Source: Halopseudomonas xiamenensis
GTDB lineage: Bacteria > Pseudomonadota > Gammaproteobacteria > Pseudomonadales > Pseudomonadaceae
Reading direction: 5' to 3'
Assembly (NCBI RefSeq): GCF_014219065.1
Contig: NZ_JACLGO010000001.1
Coordinates: forward strand, 62,001 to 126,000
DNA: 64,000 bases
In this document: piece after piece, positions 56,339 through 64,000 of the stretch
Layout: each line of letters opens with the position of its first letter
How positions within the stretch are numbered: position 1 is the stretch's first letter
Translations under genes and position numbers: made by a program
Notes under the pieces: model-generated
Told to the model about the DNA's origin: nothing
The model's database searches: none
What the model saw: the letters and a program-made list of their open reading frames with translations, nothing else

Positions 56339-57358
56339 ATGCTCATCCAGCGTCTGTGTACCCCGGCCGATCTGCCTGAAATAGAACGTCTTGCCATCGC
56401 CAGCCCGGTGGGGATCACCTCCCTGCCGGCCGATCGCGAACGTCTGTCGGTGATCATCGAGGGCACCGAGGCGGCGATGGACGAGGGGGTGGCCTTCACC
56501 GGTGAGGAGCGCTACTTCTTCGTGCTGGAGGAGGTCGCCAGCGGTCGCCTGGTGGGGTGCAGCAGCATCATCTCCGCGGCGGGCTTCAGCCAGCCGTTCT
56601 ATACCTTTCGCAACGAGATGTTCGTGCATGCCTCACGTGAGCTGGGGCTGCACAACCGCATCCACGTGCTGTCGCTGTGTCACGACCTGACTGGCCACAG
56701 CCTGCTTACAGGCTTCTATCTGGACCCGACCTGGCGCAGTTACCAGGCGCTCAAGCTCAATGCCTGCGGACGCTTGCTGTTCATCGCCTCGCAGCCGCAG
56801 CGGTTCGCCGAGTCGATCGCCGTGGAAATCTCCGGGATCAGCGACGAGGATGGCAACTCGCCGTTCTGGGACGGCGTGTGCCGGCACTTCTTCGATGTCG
56901 ACTACACCGAGGCCGAGCGTCTGGGCAGCAGCCTGGGGCGTAGTGTGCTGGCCGAGTTGCTGCCCGGTTATCCGCTGTATGTGCCGATGCTGCCCGATGC
57001 TGCCCAGGAGGTCATCGGGCAGGTGCGGCCGGCTTCGCAGATGGTCTACGACATCCTCATGCAGGAAGGCTTCGAGAGCGACAATTACATCGATATCCTC
57101 GATGGGGGCCCGGTGGTGCAGACCAAGACCGCCGAGTTGACCTCGGTGCGCTGCAGCGACGTGGCCAGGGTCGTCATCGGTCAGCCGCCGGCTCCCACCG
57201 GCACCTGGCTGGTGGCCAACGAGCGGGTGCGGGATTTTCGCGCCTGCCTGTGCTCGTTGGCCTGGACGCCCGGCGAGCCGCTGGTGCTGGATGCGCAGTT
57301 GGCCGAGTTGTTGAAGGTAGCCGAGGGCGATACCCTCAGATTGATTGAAGGAGACTGA
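56339..57358 (+). CDS. aruF: arginine N-succinyltransferase, alpha subunit AruF
   Basis: A 339-residue AstA-family acyltransferase that transfers succinate from succinyl-CoA to arginine or ornithine. The N-terminal signature SPVGITSLPADRERL, FYTFRNEMFVHASRELGLHNRIHVLSLCHDLTG, and a C-terminal DYTEAERLGSSLGRSVLAELLPGYPLYVPMLP segment define the family. It is paralogous to the next gene. In Pseudomonas AruF and AruG form a heteromeric enzyme. One base separates it from aruG. Confidence 0.94.
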   Translation: MLIQRLCTPADLPEIERLAIASPVGITSLPADRERLSVIIEGTEAAMDEGVAFTGEERYFFVLEEVASGRLVGCSSIISAAGFSQPFYTFRNEMFVHASRELGLHNRIHVLSLCHDLTGHSLLTGFYLDPTWRSYQALKLNACGRLLFIASQPQRFAESIAVEISGISDEDGNSPFWDGVCRHFFDVDYTEAERLGSSLGRSVLAELLPGYPLYVPMLPDAAQEVIGQVRPASQMVYDILMQEGFESDNYIDILDGGPVVQTKTAELTSVRCSDVARVVIGQPPAPTGTWLVANERVRDFRACLCSLAWTPGEPLVLDAQLAELLKVAEGDTLRLIEGD

Positions 57359-57359
57359 G

Positions 57360-58406
57360 ATGCTGGTACGTGCGGCATGCATCGACGATCTGCCGGCGCT
57401 GCTCCAGCTGGCGCTGGAAGCAGGCTCGGGGCTGACCAGCCTGCCGGCCAGCGAAGAGCGCCTGGGCCGGCGCCTGCAGACGGTGATGGCGAGCTTTGCC
57501 GGCGAGCTGCCGGCTGCCGATGCCGACTACCTGTTCGTGCTCGAGGATCAGCAGGGGCAGGTGATAGGTACCAGTGGCATGCTCGCCGCTGCCGGCCTGC
57601 GCGAGCCCTGGTACAGCTATCGCAAGGGCCTGACGGTCACTGCCAGCCGCGAGCTGAACGTGTATCGCCAGCAACCCACGCTGTTTCTGACCAACGATCT
57701 GACCGGGGCCACGGCGTTGTGCTCGCTGTACCTCAGTCTGCCGCACCGGCATAGTCTCAACGGTCGCCTGCTGTCCAAGGCGCGCTTTATCCATATGGCT
57801 GAATTCGCCGGCGATTTCGCGCCGCGGGTCATCGCTGAGATGCGTGGCCTGTCGGATCGCCAAGGCCGCTCGCCGTTCTGGGACAGCCTTGGGCACCACT
57901 TCTTCCGCATGGATTTTGCCCGTGCGGATTACCTCACCGGTACCGGCAGCAAGGCCTTCATCGCCGAGATGATGCCCAAGTTCCCGCTGTATGCCTGCTT
58001 TCTCAGCGACGAGGCGCGCGCGGCCATGGGCCGGGTGCACCCGGACTCGGAGCCGGCGCTGGCGATGCTGCTCGAGGAAGGACTGCACGACCAGGGCTAT
58101 ATCGACATATTCGACGGCGGCATCACCATCGAGGCGCCGCCCAGCCAGATCCGCAGTATCCGCGAAAGCCAGCAACTGGTGCTGGCCGTCGGTACGCCGG
58201 GGGATGATGCGCAGACCTACCTGATTCACAACCGGGGGCGGGCGAACTGCCGCATCACCGCCGCGCCCGGGCGCATTGCCGCGGGCACCCTGGTGGTGGC
58301 CGCGCAGACCGCCGAGCTGCTGCGGTTGCGTGCCGGTACCCCGGTGCGGGCCGTGGCCCTGGTTGGCAGTCCCGGTGCTGCCGACCCCTATGCCGCTGCC
58401 GACTGA
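57360..58406 (+). CDS. aruG: arginine N-succinyltransferase, beta subunit AruG
   Basis: A 348-residue AstA-family protein, the catalytic partner of AruF. LEAGSGLTSLPASEERLGRRL, SYRKGLTVTASRELNVYRQQPTLFLTNDLTG and HHFFRMDFARADYLTGTGSKAFIAEMMPKFPLY follow the family pattern. Start ATG at 57360 follows AAGGAG by 7 bases; an earlier in-frame start would extend into aruF. The next gene is alaS, about 150 bp away, with no aruD, aruB or aruE between. Confidence 0.94.
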   Translation: MLVRAACIDDLPALLQLALEAGSGLTSLPASEERLGRRLQTVMASFAGELPAADADYLFVLEDQQGQVIGTSGMLAAAGLREPWYSYRKGLTVTASRELNVYRQQPTLFLTNDLTGATALCSLYLSLPHRHSLNGRLLSKARFIHMAEFAGDFAPRVIAEMRGLSDRQGRSPFWDSLGHHFFRMDFARADYLTGTGSKAFIAEMMPKFPLYACFLSDEARAAMGRVHPDSEPALAMLLEEGLHDQGYIDIFDGGITIEAPPSQIRSIRESQQLVLAVGTPGDDAQTYLIHNRGRANCRITAAPGRIAAGTLVVAAQTAELLRLRAGTPVRAVALVGSPGAADPYAAAD

Positions 58407-58475
58407 CCGTCAGTCTGTCGTTGCTGGCAAAACGCTTCTATTGCGTTGATAGACAGAATCGCGCAGAGCAGGTAA

Positions 58476-58504
58476 TGCATGCTGTGTTGCTATGCCTATA
58501 TAAT
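58476..58504 (+). promoter_or_regulatory. alaS: candidate alaS promoter (perfect TATAAT)
   Basis: TATAAT at 58499-58504 lies 54 bases before the alaS ATG. The -35 position 17 bp upstream reads TGCATG, a poor match, so the -10 carries most of the evidence. Confidence 0.45.
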
Positions 58505-58557
58505 GTTGGACTTTGCCCGGCGTGAGCCTGGCCGACCTGATCCGTGGTAAGGGACCT

Positions 58558-61179
58558 ATGAAAAGCGCTGAGATCCGTGAAGCCTTCCTTCGTTTCTTCG
58601 AAGAGAAGGGCCATACCCGAGTCGCCTCCAGTTCGCTGGTGCCGGCAGACGACCCGACGTTGCTGTTCACCAACGCCGGGATGAACCAGTTCAAGGACTG
58701 CTTCCTGGGGCTGGAAAAGCGAGCCTACACCCGTGCGACCAGCAGCCAGAAATGCGTGCGTGCCGGTGGCAAGCACAATGACCTGGAGAACGTCGGCTAT
58801 ACAGCCCGTCACCATACCTTTTTCGAGATGCTGGGTAACTTCAGCTTCGGTGATTACTTCAAGCGCGACGCCATCCACTATGCCTGGGAATTCCTGACCT
58901 CGGAGCAGTGGCTCAAGCTGCCCGCCGAGAAGCTCTGGGTCACCGTATATGCCAGCGATGACGAGGCCTACGATATCTGGACCCAGGAGATCGGCGTGCC
59001 TGCCGAGCGCATGGTGCGCATCGGTGACAACAAGGGCGCGCCCTATGCCTCGGACAACTTCTGGGCGATGGGCGATACCGGCCCCTGTGGCCCTTGCACC
59101 GAGATCTTCTTCGACCATGGCGAGCACATCTGGGGTGGCCCGCCGGGCAGCCCGGAAGAGGACGGCGACCGCTATATCGAGATCTGGAACAACGTGTTCA
59201 TGCAGTTCAATCGCACCGCCGATGGCGTGCTGCACCCGCTGCCGGCACCGAGCGTGGACACCGGCATGGGCCTGGAGCGCATCAGTGCGGTACTGCAGCA
59301 CGTCAACTCCAACTACCAGATCGACCTGTTCCAGAACCTGTTGCAGGCTGCCGCCGAGGCCATCGGCTGCGAGCAGAACGATGCCGCGTCGTTGAAGGTG
59401 GTGGCCGATCACATCCGCTCCTGCAGCTTCCTGATCGCCGATGGCGTGCTGCCGTCCAACGAAGGGCGGGGCTACGTGCTGCGGCGCATCATCCGCCGCG
59501 CCTGCCGGCACGGCAACAAGCTGGGCGCCAGCGGAACCTTCTTCCACAAGATAGTGCCGGCCCTGGCTGCCGAGATGGGCGAAGCCTTCCCCGAGCTGAA
59601 GGCCCAGCAGGCGCATATCGAGCGGGTACTGAAGGCCGAAGAAGAGCAGTTCGCCAAGACCCTGGAGCAGGGCCTGCGGATTCTCGAACAGGACCTGGCC
59701 GGTCTCGAGGGCAGCGAGATCCCCGGTGATATCGTGTTCAAGCTGTACGATACCTACGGCTTCCCGATGGACCTGACCGGCGATATCGCCCGGGAACGGG
59801 GGCTGAGTATCGATGAGGCCGGCTTCGATGCGGCCATGGAGGGGCAGCGTGAGCGTGCCCGTGCCGCCAGCCAGTTCGGCCTCGATTACAACCAGCTGGT
59901 CAAGATCGACGGTGACACCCAGTTCGAGGGCTACACCGCGACCGCCGGCTCGGCGCAGATCGTCGCGCTGTACCGTGACGGCCAGCAGGTGGAGACCCTG
60001 GGCGAGGGCGAGTCGGGCGTGGTGGTGCTGGACCGCACTCCCTTCTATGCCGAGTCCGGCGGTCAGGTGGGTGACACCGGCTACCTGAGTGGCGCCGGGG
60101 TGCGCTTCGATGTGCGCGATACCACCAAGGCCGGTGGTGCGCATCTGCATCACGGGGTGGTGACCAGCGGCAGTCTGGCCGTCGGCACCAGCATCAAGGC
60201 GGTGGTCGATGACAGCATCCGTGATGCCACCAAGGGCAACCACTCGGCGACCCACCTGTTGCATGCGGCGCTGCGCCAGGTACTGGGCGAGCATGTGCAG
60301 CAGAAGGGCTCGCTGGTCGACAGCCAGCGCCTGCGCTTCGACTTCAGTCATTTCGAGGCGATCACCGCGCAGCAGCTGCGTGAGCTGGAACGCATGGTCA
60401 ACGAGCAGATCCGCCACAATTCGGCGGTGGAGATCGAGGTTACCGATATCGAGACCGCCAAGGCCAAGGGTGCCATGGCGCTGTTCGGCGAGAAGTATGG
60501 TGATCAGGTGCGTGTACTGACCATGGGCGGTGGCTTCTCGGTGGAGCTGTGTGGTGGCACCCACGTCAGCCGCACCGGCGATATCGGTCTGTTCAAGATC
60601 GTCAGCGAAGGTGGTATCGCTTCGGGCGTGCGGCGGATCGAAGCCATCACCGGCCAGGTGGCATTGGACTGGGTTGCCGAGACCGAAGAGCAACTGCGCC
60701 AGGCGGCGCAACTGGTCAAGGGCAACCGTGACAACCTGCTGTCCAGGCTGTCGGCGGCGCTTGAGCGTGCGCAGCAATTGGAGAAGGACATTCAGCAGCT
60801 CAAGGCCAAGGCCGCCAGTGCGGCGGGTAACGATCTGGCTGGCGAGGCGCAGCAACTGGGCGGCATGAATGTGCTGGTCAAGCGCCTGGACGGCCTGGAT
60901 GGCAAGGCGTTGCTGGCGCTGATCGACCAATTGAAGAACAAGCTGGGCTCGGCGGTGGTGCTGCTCGGTGGCGAGCTGGACGGCAAGGTAGTGCTGGTCG
61001 CCGGCGTCACCAAGGACCTGACCGCCCGGGTCAAGGCGGGCGACCTGATCCGCAGCACCGCGCAGGCGGTGGCTGGCAAGGGTGGCGGGCGTCCGGACAT
61101 GGCGCAGGGTGGTGGCACCGATGTGGCGGCGCTGGATGCCGCACTGGCTGGCGCAGCCCAGTGGATCGCGCAGCAGTGA
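58558..61179 (+). CDS. alaS: alanine--tRNA ligase AlaS
   Basis: An 873-residue class II synthetase with an editing domain and C-Ala region. The N-terminal class II core ([37 protein letters not shown]) is followed by the editing zinc site ([12 protein letters not shown] and [13 protein letters not shown]) and a C-terminal DHHA1-like domain with [12 protein letters not shown]. Start ATG at 58558 follows AAGGGA. Length is normal. It is separated from aruG by a promoter region and from lysC by a hairpin. As in P. aeruginosa, lysC and rsmA follow. Confidence 0.97.
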   Translation: MKSAEIREAFLRFFEEKGHTRVASSSLVPADDPTLLFTNAGMNQFKDCFLGLEKRAYTRATSSQKCVRAGGKHNDLENVGYTARHHTFFEMLGNFSFGDYFKRDAIHYAWEFLTSEQWLKLPAEKLWVTVYASDDEAYDIWTQEIGVPAERMVRIGDNKGAPYASDNFWAMGDTGPCGPCTEIFFDHGEHIWGGPPGSPEEDGDRYIEIWNNVFMQFNRTADGVLHPLPAPSVDTGMGLERISAVLQHVNSNYQIDLFQNLLQAAAEAIGCEQNDAASLKVVADHIRSCSFLIADGVLPSNEGRGYVLRRIIRRACRHGNKLGASGTFFHKIVPALAAEMGEAFPELKAQQAHIERVLKAEEEQFAKTLEQGLRILEQDLAGLEGSEIPGDIVFKLYDTYGFPMDLTGDIARERGLSIDEAGFDAAMEGQRERARAASQFGLDYNQLVKIDGDTQFEGYTATAGSAQIVALYRDGQQVETLGEGESGVVVLDRTPFYAESGGQVGDTGYLSGAGVRFDVRDTTKAGGAHLHHGVVTSGSLAVGTSIKAVVDDSIRDATKGNHSATHLLHAALRQVLGEHVQQKGSLVDSQRLRFDFSHFEAITAQQLRELERMVNEQIRHNSAVEIEVTDIETAKAKGAMALFGEKYGDQVRVLTMGGGFSVELCGGTHVSRTGDIGLFKIVSEGGIASGVRRIEAITGQVALDWVAETEEQLRQAAQLVKGNRDNLLSRLSAALERAQQLEKDIQQLKAKAASAAGNDLAGEAQQLGGMNVLVKRLDGLDGKALLALIDQLKNKLGSAVVLLGGELDGKVVLVAGVTKDLTARVKAGDLIRSTAQAVAGKGGGRPDMAQGGGTDVAALDAALAGAAQWIAQQ

Positions 61180-61189
61180 CAGTGAACAG

Positions 61190-61213
61190 GTCAGGCTCCC
61201 CCGGGAGCCTGAC
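61190..61213 (+). terminator. hairpin between alaS and lysC
   Basis: A perfect palindrome with 10-bp arms (61190-61199 with 61204-61213) and a 4-nt loop begins about 10 bases after the alaS stop. There is no T tract; it may attenuate or process the transcript. Confidence 0.55.
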
Positions 61214-61258
61214 GCAATGATCGGGTAACCGATATCTGCATGGGGGTTGGTGCAACAA

Positions 61259-62503
61259 ATGGCACTTATTGTCCAGAAGTTTGGTGGTACCTCGGTCGGC
61301 AGTGTGGAGCGCATTGCCCAGGTGGCCGAGAAAATCAAGACGTTCAAGGCCCAGGGCAATGATCTGATCATCGTGGTATCGGCCATGAGCGGCGAGACCA
61401 ATCGCCTGATCGGTCTGGCGCGGGAAATCTGTGCCGATCCCGATCCGCGGGAGATGGACGTGATCCTGTCCACTGGCGAGCAGGTCACCATCGGCCTGCT
61501 GGCCATGGCGCTCAAGGCTATCGAGGTACCTGCCGTGTCCTACACCGGCGCCCAGGTACGCATCGAGACCGATGATGCCTTCGGCAAGGCGCGCATCCAG
61601 CATATCGATGAGCAGAAGCTGCGTACCGAGCTGGATGACGGCAAGGTGGTGATCGTCGCCGGCTTCCAGGGCATGGATGGCAACGGCAATATCACCACCC
61701 TCGGTCGTGGCGGGTCGGATACCACCGCGGTGGCCCTGGCCGCCGCGCTGAAGGCCGACGAGTGCCAGATCTATACTGACGTGGATGGCGTCTACACCAC
61801 CGACCCACGGGTGGTCGACAGTGCTCGCCGGCTGGACAAGGTCACCTTCGAGGAAATGCTCGAGATGGCCAGCCTGGGCTCCAAGGTGCTGCAGATCCGG
61901 GCGGTCGAGTTCGCCGGCAAATACAACGTGCCACTGCGTGTGTTGCACAGTTTCAAAGAGGGTCCCGGGACCCTGATTACCCTTGAGGAAGATCTTTCAA
62001 TGGAACAGCCCGTCATTTCCGGCATTGCTTTCAATCGTGACGAAGCCAAGCTGACTATCCGCGGTGTACCGGATACCCCCGGCGTGGCCTACAAGATCCT
62101 CGGGCCGGTCAGCGCGGCGAACATCGAAATCGACATGATCGTGCAGAACGTCTCCCAGGATCAGACCACCGACTTCACCTTCACCGTCAATCGCAACGAC
62201 CAGCGTCGTACCGAAGAGATCCTGCGCAAGGTGGCGACCGACATCGGTGCCCGGGAAGTGGCGGGTGACAGTGCAATCGCCAAGGTGTCGATCGTCGGCG
62301 TGGGCATGCGTTCGCATGCCGGTGTGGCGAGCAAGATGTTCGAGGCGCTGGCGCAGCACGGCATCAACATCCTGATGATCTCCACCTCGGAGATCAAGAT
62401 TTCCGTGGTCATCGATGAGAAGTACCTGGAGCTGGCCGTACGTACCCTGCACTCGGCCTTCGAGCTGGATGCGCCTGCCGAAGACGCCGAGCAGATCGGC
62501 TGA
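61259..62503 (+). CDS. lysC: aspartokinase LysC
   Basis: A 414-residue aspartate kinase catalysing the first step of lysine, threonine and methionine synthesis. VQKFGGTSVGSVERI is the kinase start motif; GFQGMDGNGNITTLGRGGSDTTAVALAAAL is the substrate/ATP region. Two ACT domains occupy the C-terminal 150 residues (ISGIAFNRDEAKLTIRGVPDTPG). An internal ATG at 62000 (codon 248), preceded by a GAGGAAG stretch, could give a beta subunit. Domain length fits the lysine/threonine-regulated monofunctional class. Confidence 0.95.
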   Translation: MALIVQKFGGTSVGSVERIAQVAEKIKTFKAQGNDLIIVVSAMSGETNRLIGLAREICADPDPREMDVILSTGEQVTIGLLAMALKAIEVPAVSYTGAQVRIETDDAFGKARIQHIDEQKLRTELDDGKVVIVAGFQGMDGNGNITTLGRGGSDTTAVALAAALKADECQIYTDVDGVYTTDPRVVDSARRLDKVTFEEMLEMASLGSKVLQIRAVEFAGKYNVPLRVLHSFKEGPGTLITLEEDLSMEQPVISGIAFNRDEAKLTIRGVPDTPGVAYKILGPVSAANIEIDMIVQNVSQDQTTDFTFTVNRNDQRRTEEILRKVATDIGAREVAGDSAIAKVSIVGVGMRSHAGVASKMFEALAQHGINILMISTSEIKISVVIDEKYLELAVRTLHSAFELDAPAEDAEQIG

Positions 62504-62533
62504 CATCCCGGCAATGGTCGCTTGACCGTGGCG

Positions 62534-62563
62534 GCGGGCACGCTGGTTGACCCTCGTGCCCGC
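62534..62563 (+). terminator. hairpin downstream of lysC
   Basis: GCGGGCACG (62534-62542) pairs perfectly with CGTGCCCGC (62555-62563) around a 12-nt loop, 30 bases after the lysC stop. No T tract directly follows, so termination strength is uncertain. Confidence 0.5.
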
Positions 62564-62716
62564 TGACAGGCCCGGATCAGTATGAATTGTCGCATCGATA
62601 TCGAACGCCTGATGCAGGTTGTGGTCACATTTATGCAAACGTGACGGCTGAACCGGCACCAGGCCGATTTTTTTATTGCAGAGCTGTGTCCTGATTAATG
62701 AGCAAGGAGAAATGGA

Positions 62717-62902
62717 ATGCTTATTCTGACTCGCAGGGTTGGTGAAACCCTGATGGTAGGTGATGAAGTGACAGTAACGGTCCTGGGCGTGAAGGGCAAT
62801 CAGGTGCGTATCGGCGTCAATGCCCCGAAAGAAGTGGCTGTGCACCGCGAAGAAATCTACCAGCGCATCCAGAAAGAAAAGGATGATGCATCAAACGATT
62901 AA
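62717..62902 (+). CDS. rsmA: carbon storage regulator CsrA/RsmA
   Basis: A 61-residue RNA-binding global post-transcriptional regulator. It starts [51 protein letters not shown], essentially the family consensus, including Arg44 of the VHREE RNA-contact segment. It forms a dimer that binds ANGGA motifs in mRNA leaders. AAGGAG precedes the ATG by 9 bases, and its own leader contains GGAGAAATGGA, compatible with autoregulation (inference). It lies between lysC and tRNA-Ser as in P. aeruginosa. Confidence 0.97.
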   Translation: MLILTRRVGETLMVGDEVTVTVLGVKGNQVRIGVNAPKEVAVHREEIYQRIQKEKDDASND

Positions 62903-62919
62903 TTTTCTTAAATTTTTCA

Positions 62920-62948
62920 TTGCATTAGCGCAGCCGCGCAGTTAATAT
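62920..62948 (+). promoter_or_regulatory. candidate sigma-70 promoter of tRNA-Ser
   Basis: TTGCAT (62920-62925) and TAATAT (62943-62948) with a 17-bp spacer lie 14 bases before the mature tRNA 5' end, in an AT-rich stretch. Confidence 0.6.
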
Positions 62949-62962
62949 TCTGCGCGTGTTAC

Positions 62963-63053
62963 GGAGAGGTGGCCGAGAGGCCGAAGGCGCTCCCCTGCTA
63001 AGGGAGTACACCTCAAAAGGGTGTCGAGGGTTCGAATCCCTCCCTCTCCGCCA
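62963..63053 (+). tRNA. tRNA-Ser (anticodon GCU)
   Basis: A 91-nt class II tRNA with a GGAGAGG/CCTCTCC acceptor stem, a long variable arm (ACACCTCAAAAGGGTGT) and GTTCGAATC in the T loop. The anticodon GCT is at 62997-62999, reading AGC/AGU. The discriminator G and CCA end are encoded. Confidence 0.96.
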
Positions 63054-63110
63054 CTTTTGTATTATGGAGTTGTCAAGCGATAGATTCTTGAATTTAAAAG
63101 AAAAAATCGG

Positions 63111-63138
63111 TTGACAGGCAGAAAAAAGACTCTATAAT
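63111..63138 (+). promoter_or_regulatory. sigma-70 promoter of tRNA-Arg
   Basis: Consensus TTGACA (63111-63116) and TATAAT (63133-63138) are separated by 16 bp, 13 bases before the tRNA. The discriminator region is GC-rich, as in stringently controlled stable RNA promoters. Confidence 0.85.
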
Positions 63139-63151
63139 ACGCACCCACAAC

Positions 63152-63228
63152 GCACTCGTAGCTCAGCTGGATAGAGTACTCGGCTACGAACCGAGCGGTC
63201 GGAGGTTCGAATCCTCCCGAGTGCGCCA
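63152..63228 (+). tRNA. tRNA-Arg (anticodon ACG)
   Basis: A 77-nt tRNA with a GCACTCG/CGAGTGC acceptor stem, an AGCTCAGCTGG D arm, and GGTTCGAATCC in the T arm. The anticodon ACG is at 63186-63188 (read as ICG after deamination). The CCA end is encoded. Confidence 0.97.
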
Positions 63229-63238
63229 CTTTGAAAAG

Positions 63239-63266
63239 CCCATTGGTCATACAATGGGTTTTTTTT
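63239..63266 (+). terminator. intrinsic terminator after tRNA-Arg
   Basis: CCCATTG (63239-63245) pairs with CAATGGG (63252-63258) around a 6-nt loop, followed by eight T residues. Confidence 0.92.
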
Positions 63267-63419
63267 CGTCCCGCAAAAATCGCAGTCATCACGCCTGCGC
63301 AAAAGCCTGCCAGACTGGCTGGAGAGCCTGTTGTTGCGTCGCCCGGTGGTCCCTCGTGGCATTGTGGGACGGCACGACCCGGGGTGGCAGGCCGATCTTG
63401 TCTTGTCGGAGGACGCAGC

Positions 63420-64000
63420 ATGTCAGAGTTGAACAGAAAGTCCCCAGAGCGCCTGCAGGACCGCCTCGAACAGGTCATCCAGCTGCTTGAGCGACATAGG
63501 CTGGTCGATTCCCTGCTCGACAGGAGCGGCGGTGGCAGGGAGGACCTGGTCGACAACCTGGTGCAGCGGCAGAACCAGGCCGAGCTGCAGCGCAAGCTGA
63601 GCGAGCTGCACCCGGCCGATGTTGCCTATATCCTCGAGTCGCTGCCGCTGGATGAGCGCCTGGCGGTCTGGCAACTGGTCAAGTCCGACCATGACGGCGA
63701 CATCCTGCTGGAAGTGTCGGATGCGGTGCGCGAAACCCTGATCGCCGACATGGACAGCCACGAGATCATCGCCGCCGCCAATGCGCTGGATGCCGATGAG
63801 CTGGCCGACCTGGCGCCGGACCTGCCGCGCGATGTGGTGCGAGAGCTGATGGACAGCCTGGATGCCCAGCGGCGCGAGCGGTTGCGTTCGGCCCTGTCCT
63901 ACGATGAGGACGAAGTGGGCGCGCTGATGGACTTCGACATGGTCACCATTCGTGATGATGTCACCCTGGAGGTCGTCAGCCGTTACCTGCGCCGCTTCGA
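63420..64000 (+). CDS. mgtE: magnesium transporter MgtE (3' end outside window)
   Basis: The first 193 codons of an MgtE-type magnesium channel. The visible part is the cytoplasmic N-terminal helical domain (LSELHPADVAYILESLPLDERLAVWQ, LDADELADLAPDLPRDVV) and the start of the first CBS domain (MDFDMVTIRDDVTLEVVSRYLRR); Mg2+ sensing occurs between these domains. The membrane channel lies beyond the window. GGAGG is eight bases before the ATG. The frame stays open to base 64000. This matches the tRNA-Arg/mgtE neighbourhood of P. aeruginosa. Confidence 0.93.
   Translation, partial: MSELNRKSPERLQDRLEQVIQLLERHRLVDSLLDRSGGGREDLVDNLVQRQNQAELQRKLSELHPADVAYILESLPLDERLAVWQLVKSDHDGDILLEVSDAVRETLIADMDSHEIIAAANALDADELADLAPDLPRDVVRELMDSLDAQRRERLRSALSYDEDEVGALMDFDMVTIRDDVTLEVVSRYLRRF

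Overview
The window is a high-GC, gene-dense chromosomal stretch from a gammaproteobacterium of the Pseudomonas lineage (Pseudomonas sensu lato or a close relative). This rests on the Pseudomonas-type LigD domain order, a treS-maltokinase fusion inside a glgE/glgA/treY/treZ island, minCDE-rluA-M18 peptidase synteny, an argR-aruCFG / alaS-lysC-rsmA / tRNA-Ser / tRNA-Arg / mgtE order resembling the P. aeruginosa map, a ccoM-like microprotein and a DUF3509-like protein. No transposase, integrase, prophage, plasmid replicon or CRISPR array is visible. The assignment is by recognition only; no database was searched.

Region 1 (1-33.1 kb) is a stress and storage-sugar island. It opens with the 3' part of ligD (NHEJ repair), a DUF3509-like gene and a KGG stress microprotein. 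A tightly coupled plus-strand set follows: SDR, glgE, treS-mak and glgB. On the minus strand, glgA, treZ, malQ, treY, DUF2934 and glgX run towards it, followed by DUF72 and a ybhP-clsB-ybhN lipid unit. Together these genes allow ADP-glucose -> linear glucan (GlgA) -> branched glucan (GlgB) -> debranching and recycling (GlgX, MalQ) -> trehalose (TreY, TreZ), and trehalose -> maltose -> maltose-1-phosphate (TreS-Mak) -> glucan (GlgE). A GlgC, GlgP or OtsAB is not present here.

Between glgB and ybhN lies an eight-gene Mrp/Mnh-type cation/proton antiporter operon (11.5-18.3 kb, minus strand). Its order is E-F-G-(DUF4040+B)-C-D-D-D, which is closer to membrane-bound-hydrogenase antiporter modules than to a canonical mrpABCDEFG operon. 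It contains a DUF4040-MnhB fusion and a third MnhD-like subunit that lacks the TM5 glutamate. This is the most unusual system in the window.

Region 2 (33.3-50.2 kb) is mostly housekeeping: pncC/cinA, a second KGG protein, an FKBP lipoprotein, an EAL phosphodiesterase, prc (algO), a quinone oxidoreductase, an M18 aminopeptidase, rluA, minE-minD-minC, an LpxL-type acyltransferase, a patatin, rapA, two small hypothetical genes and a ccoM-like gene. A 268-bp element with 48-bp perfect inverted termini sits between the quinone oxidoreductase and the M18 peptidase genes. A composite palindromic repeat seen after glgB recurs inverted after the patatin gene.

Region 3 (50.4-64 kb) holds a PoxB-like ThDP enzyme, a DTW-domain tRNA modification enzyme, an SDR, argR-aruC-aruF-aruG (arginine catabolism, with aruD, aruB and aruE absent), alaS, lysC, rsmA/csrA, tRNA-Ser(GCU), tRNA-Arg(ACG) and the 5' part of mgtE.
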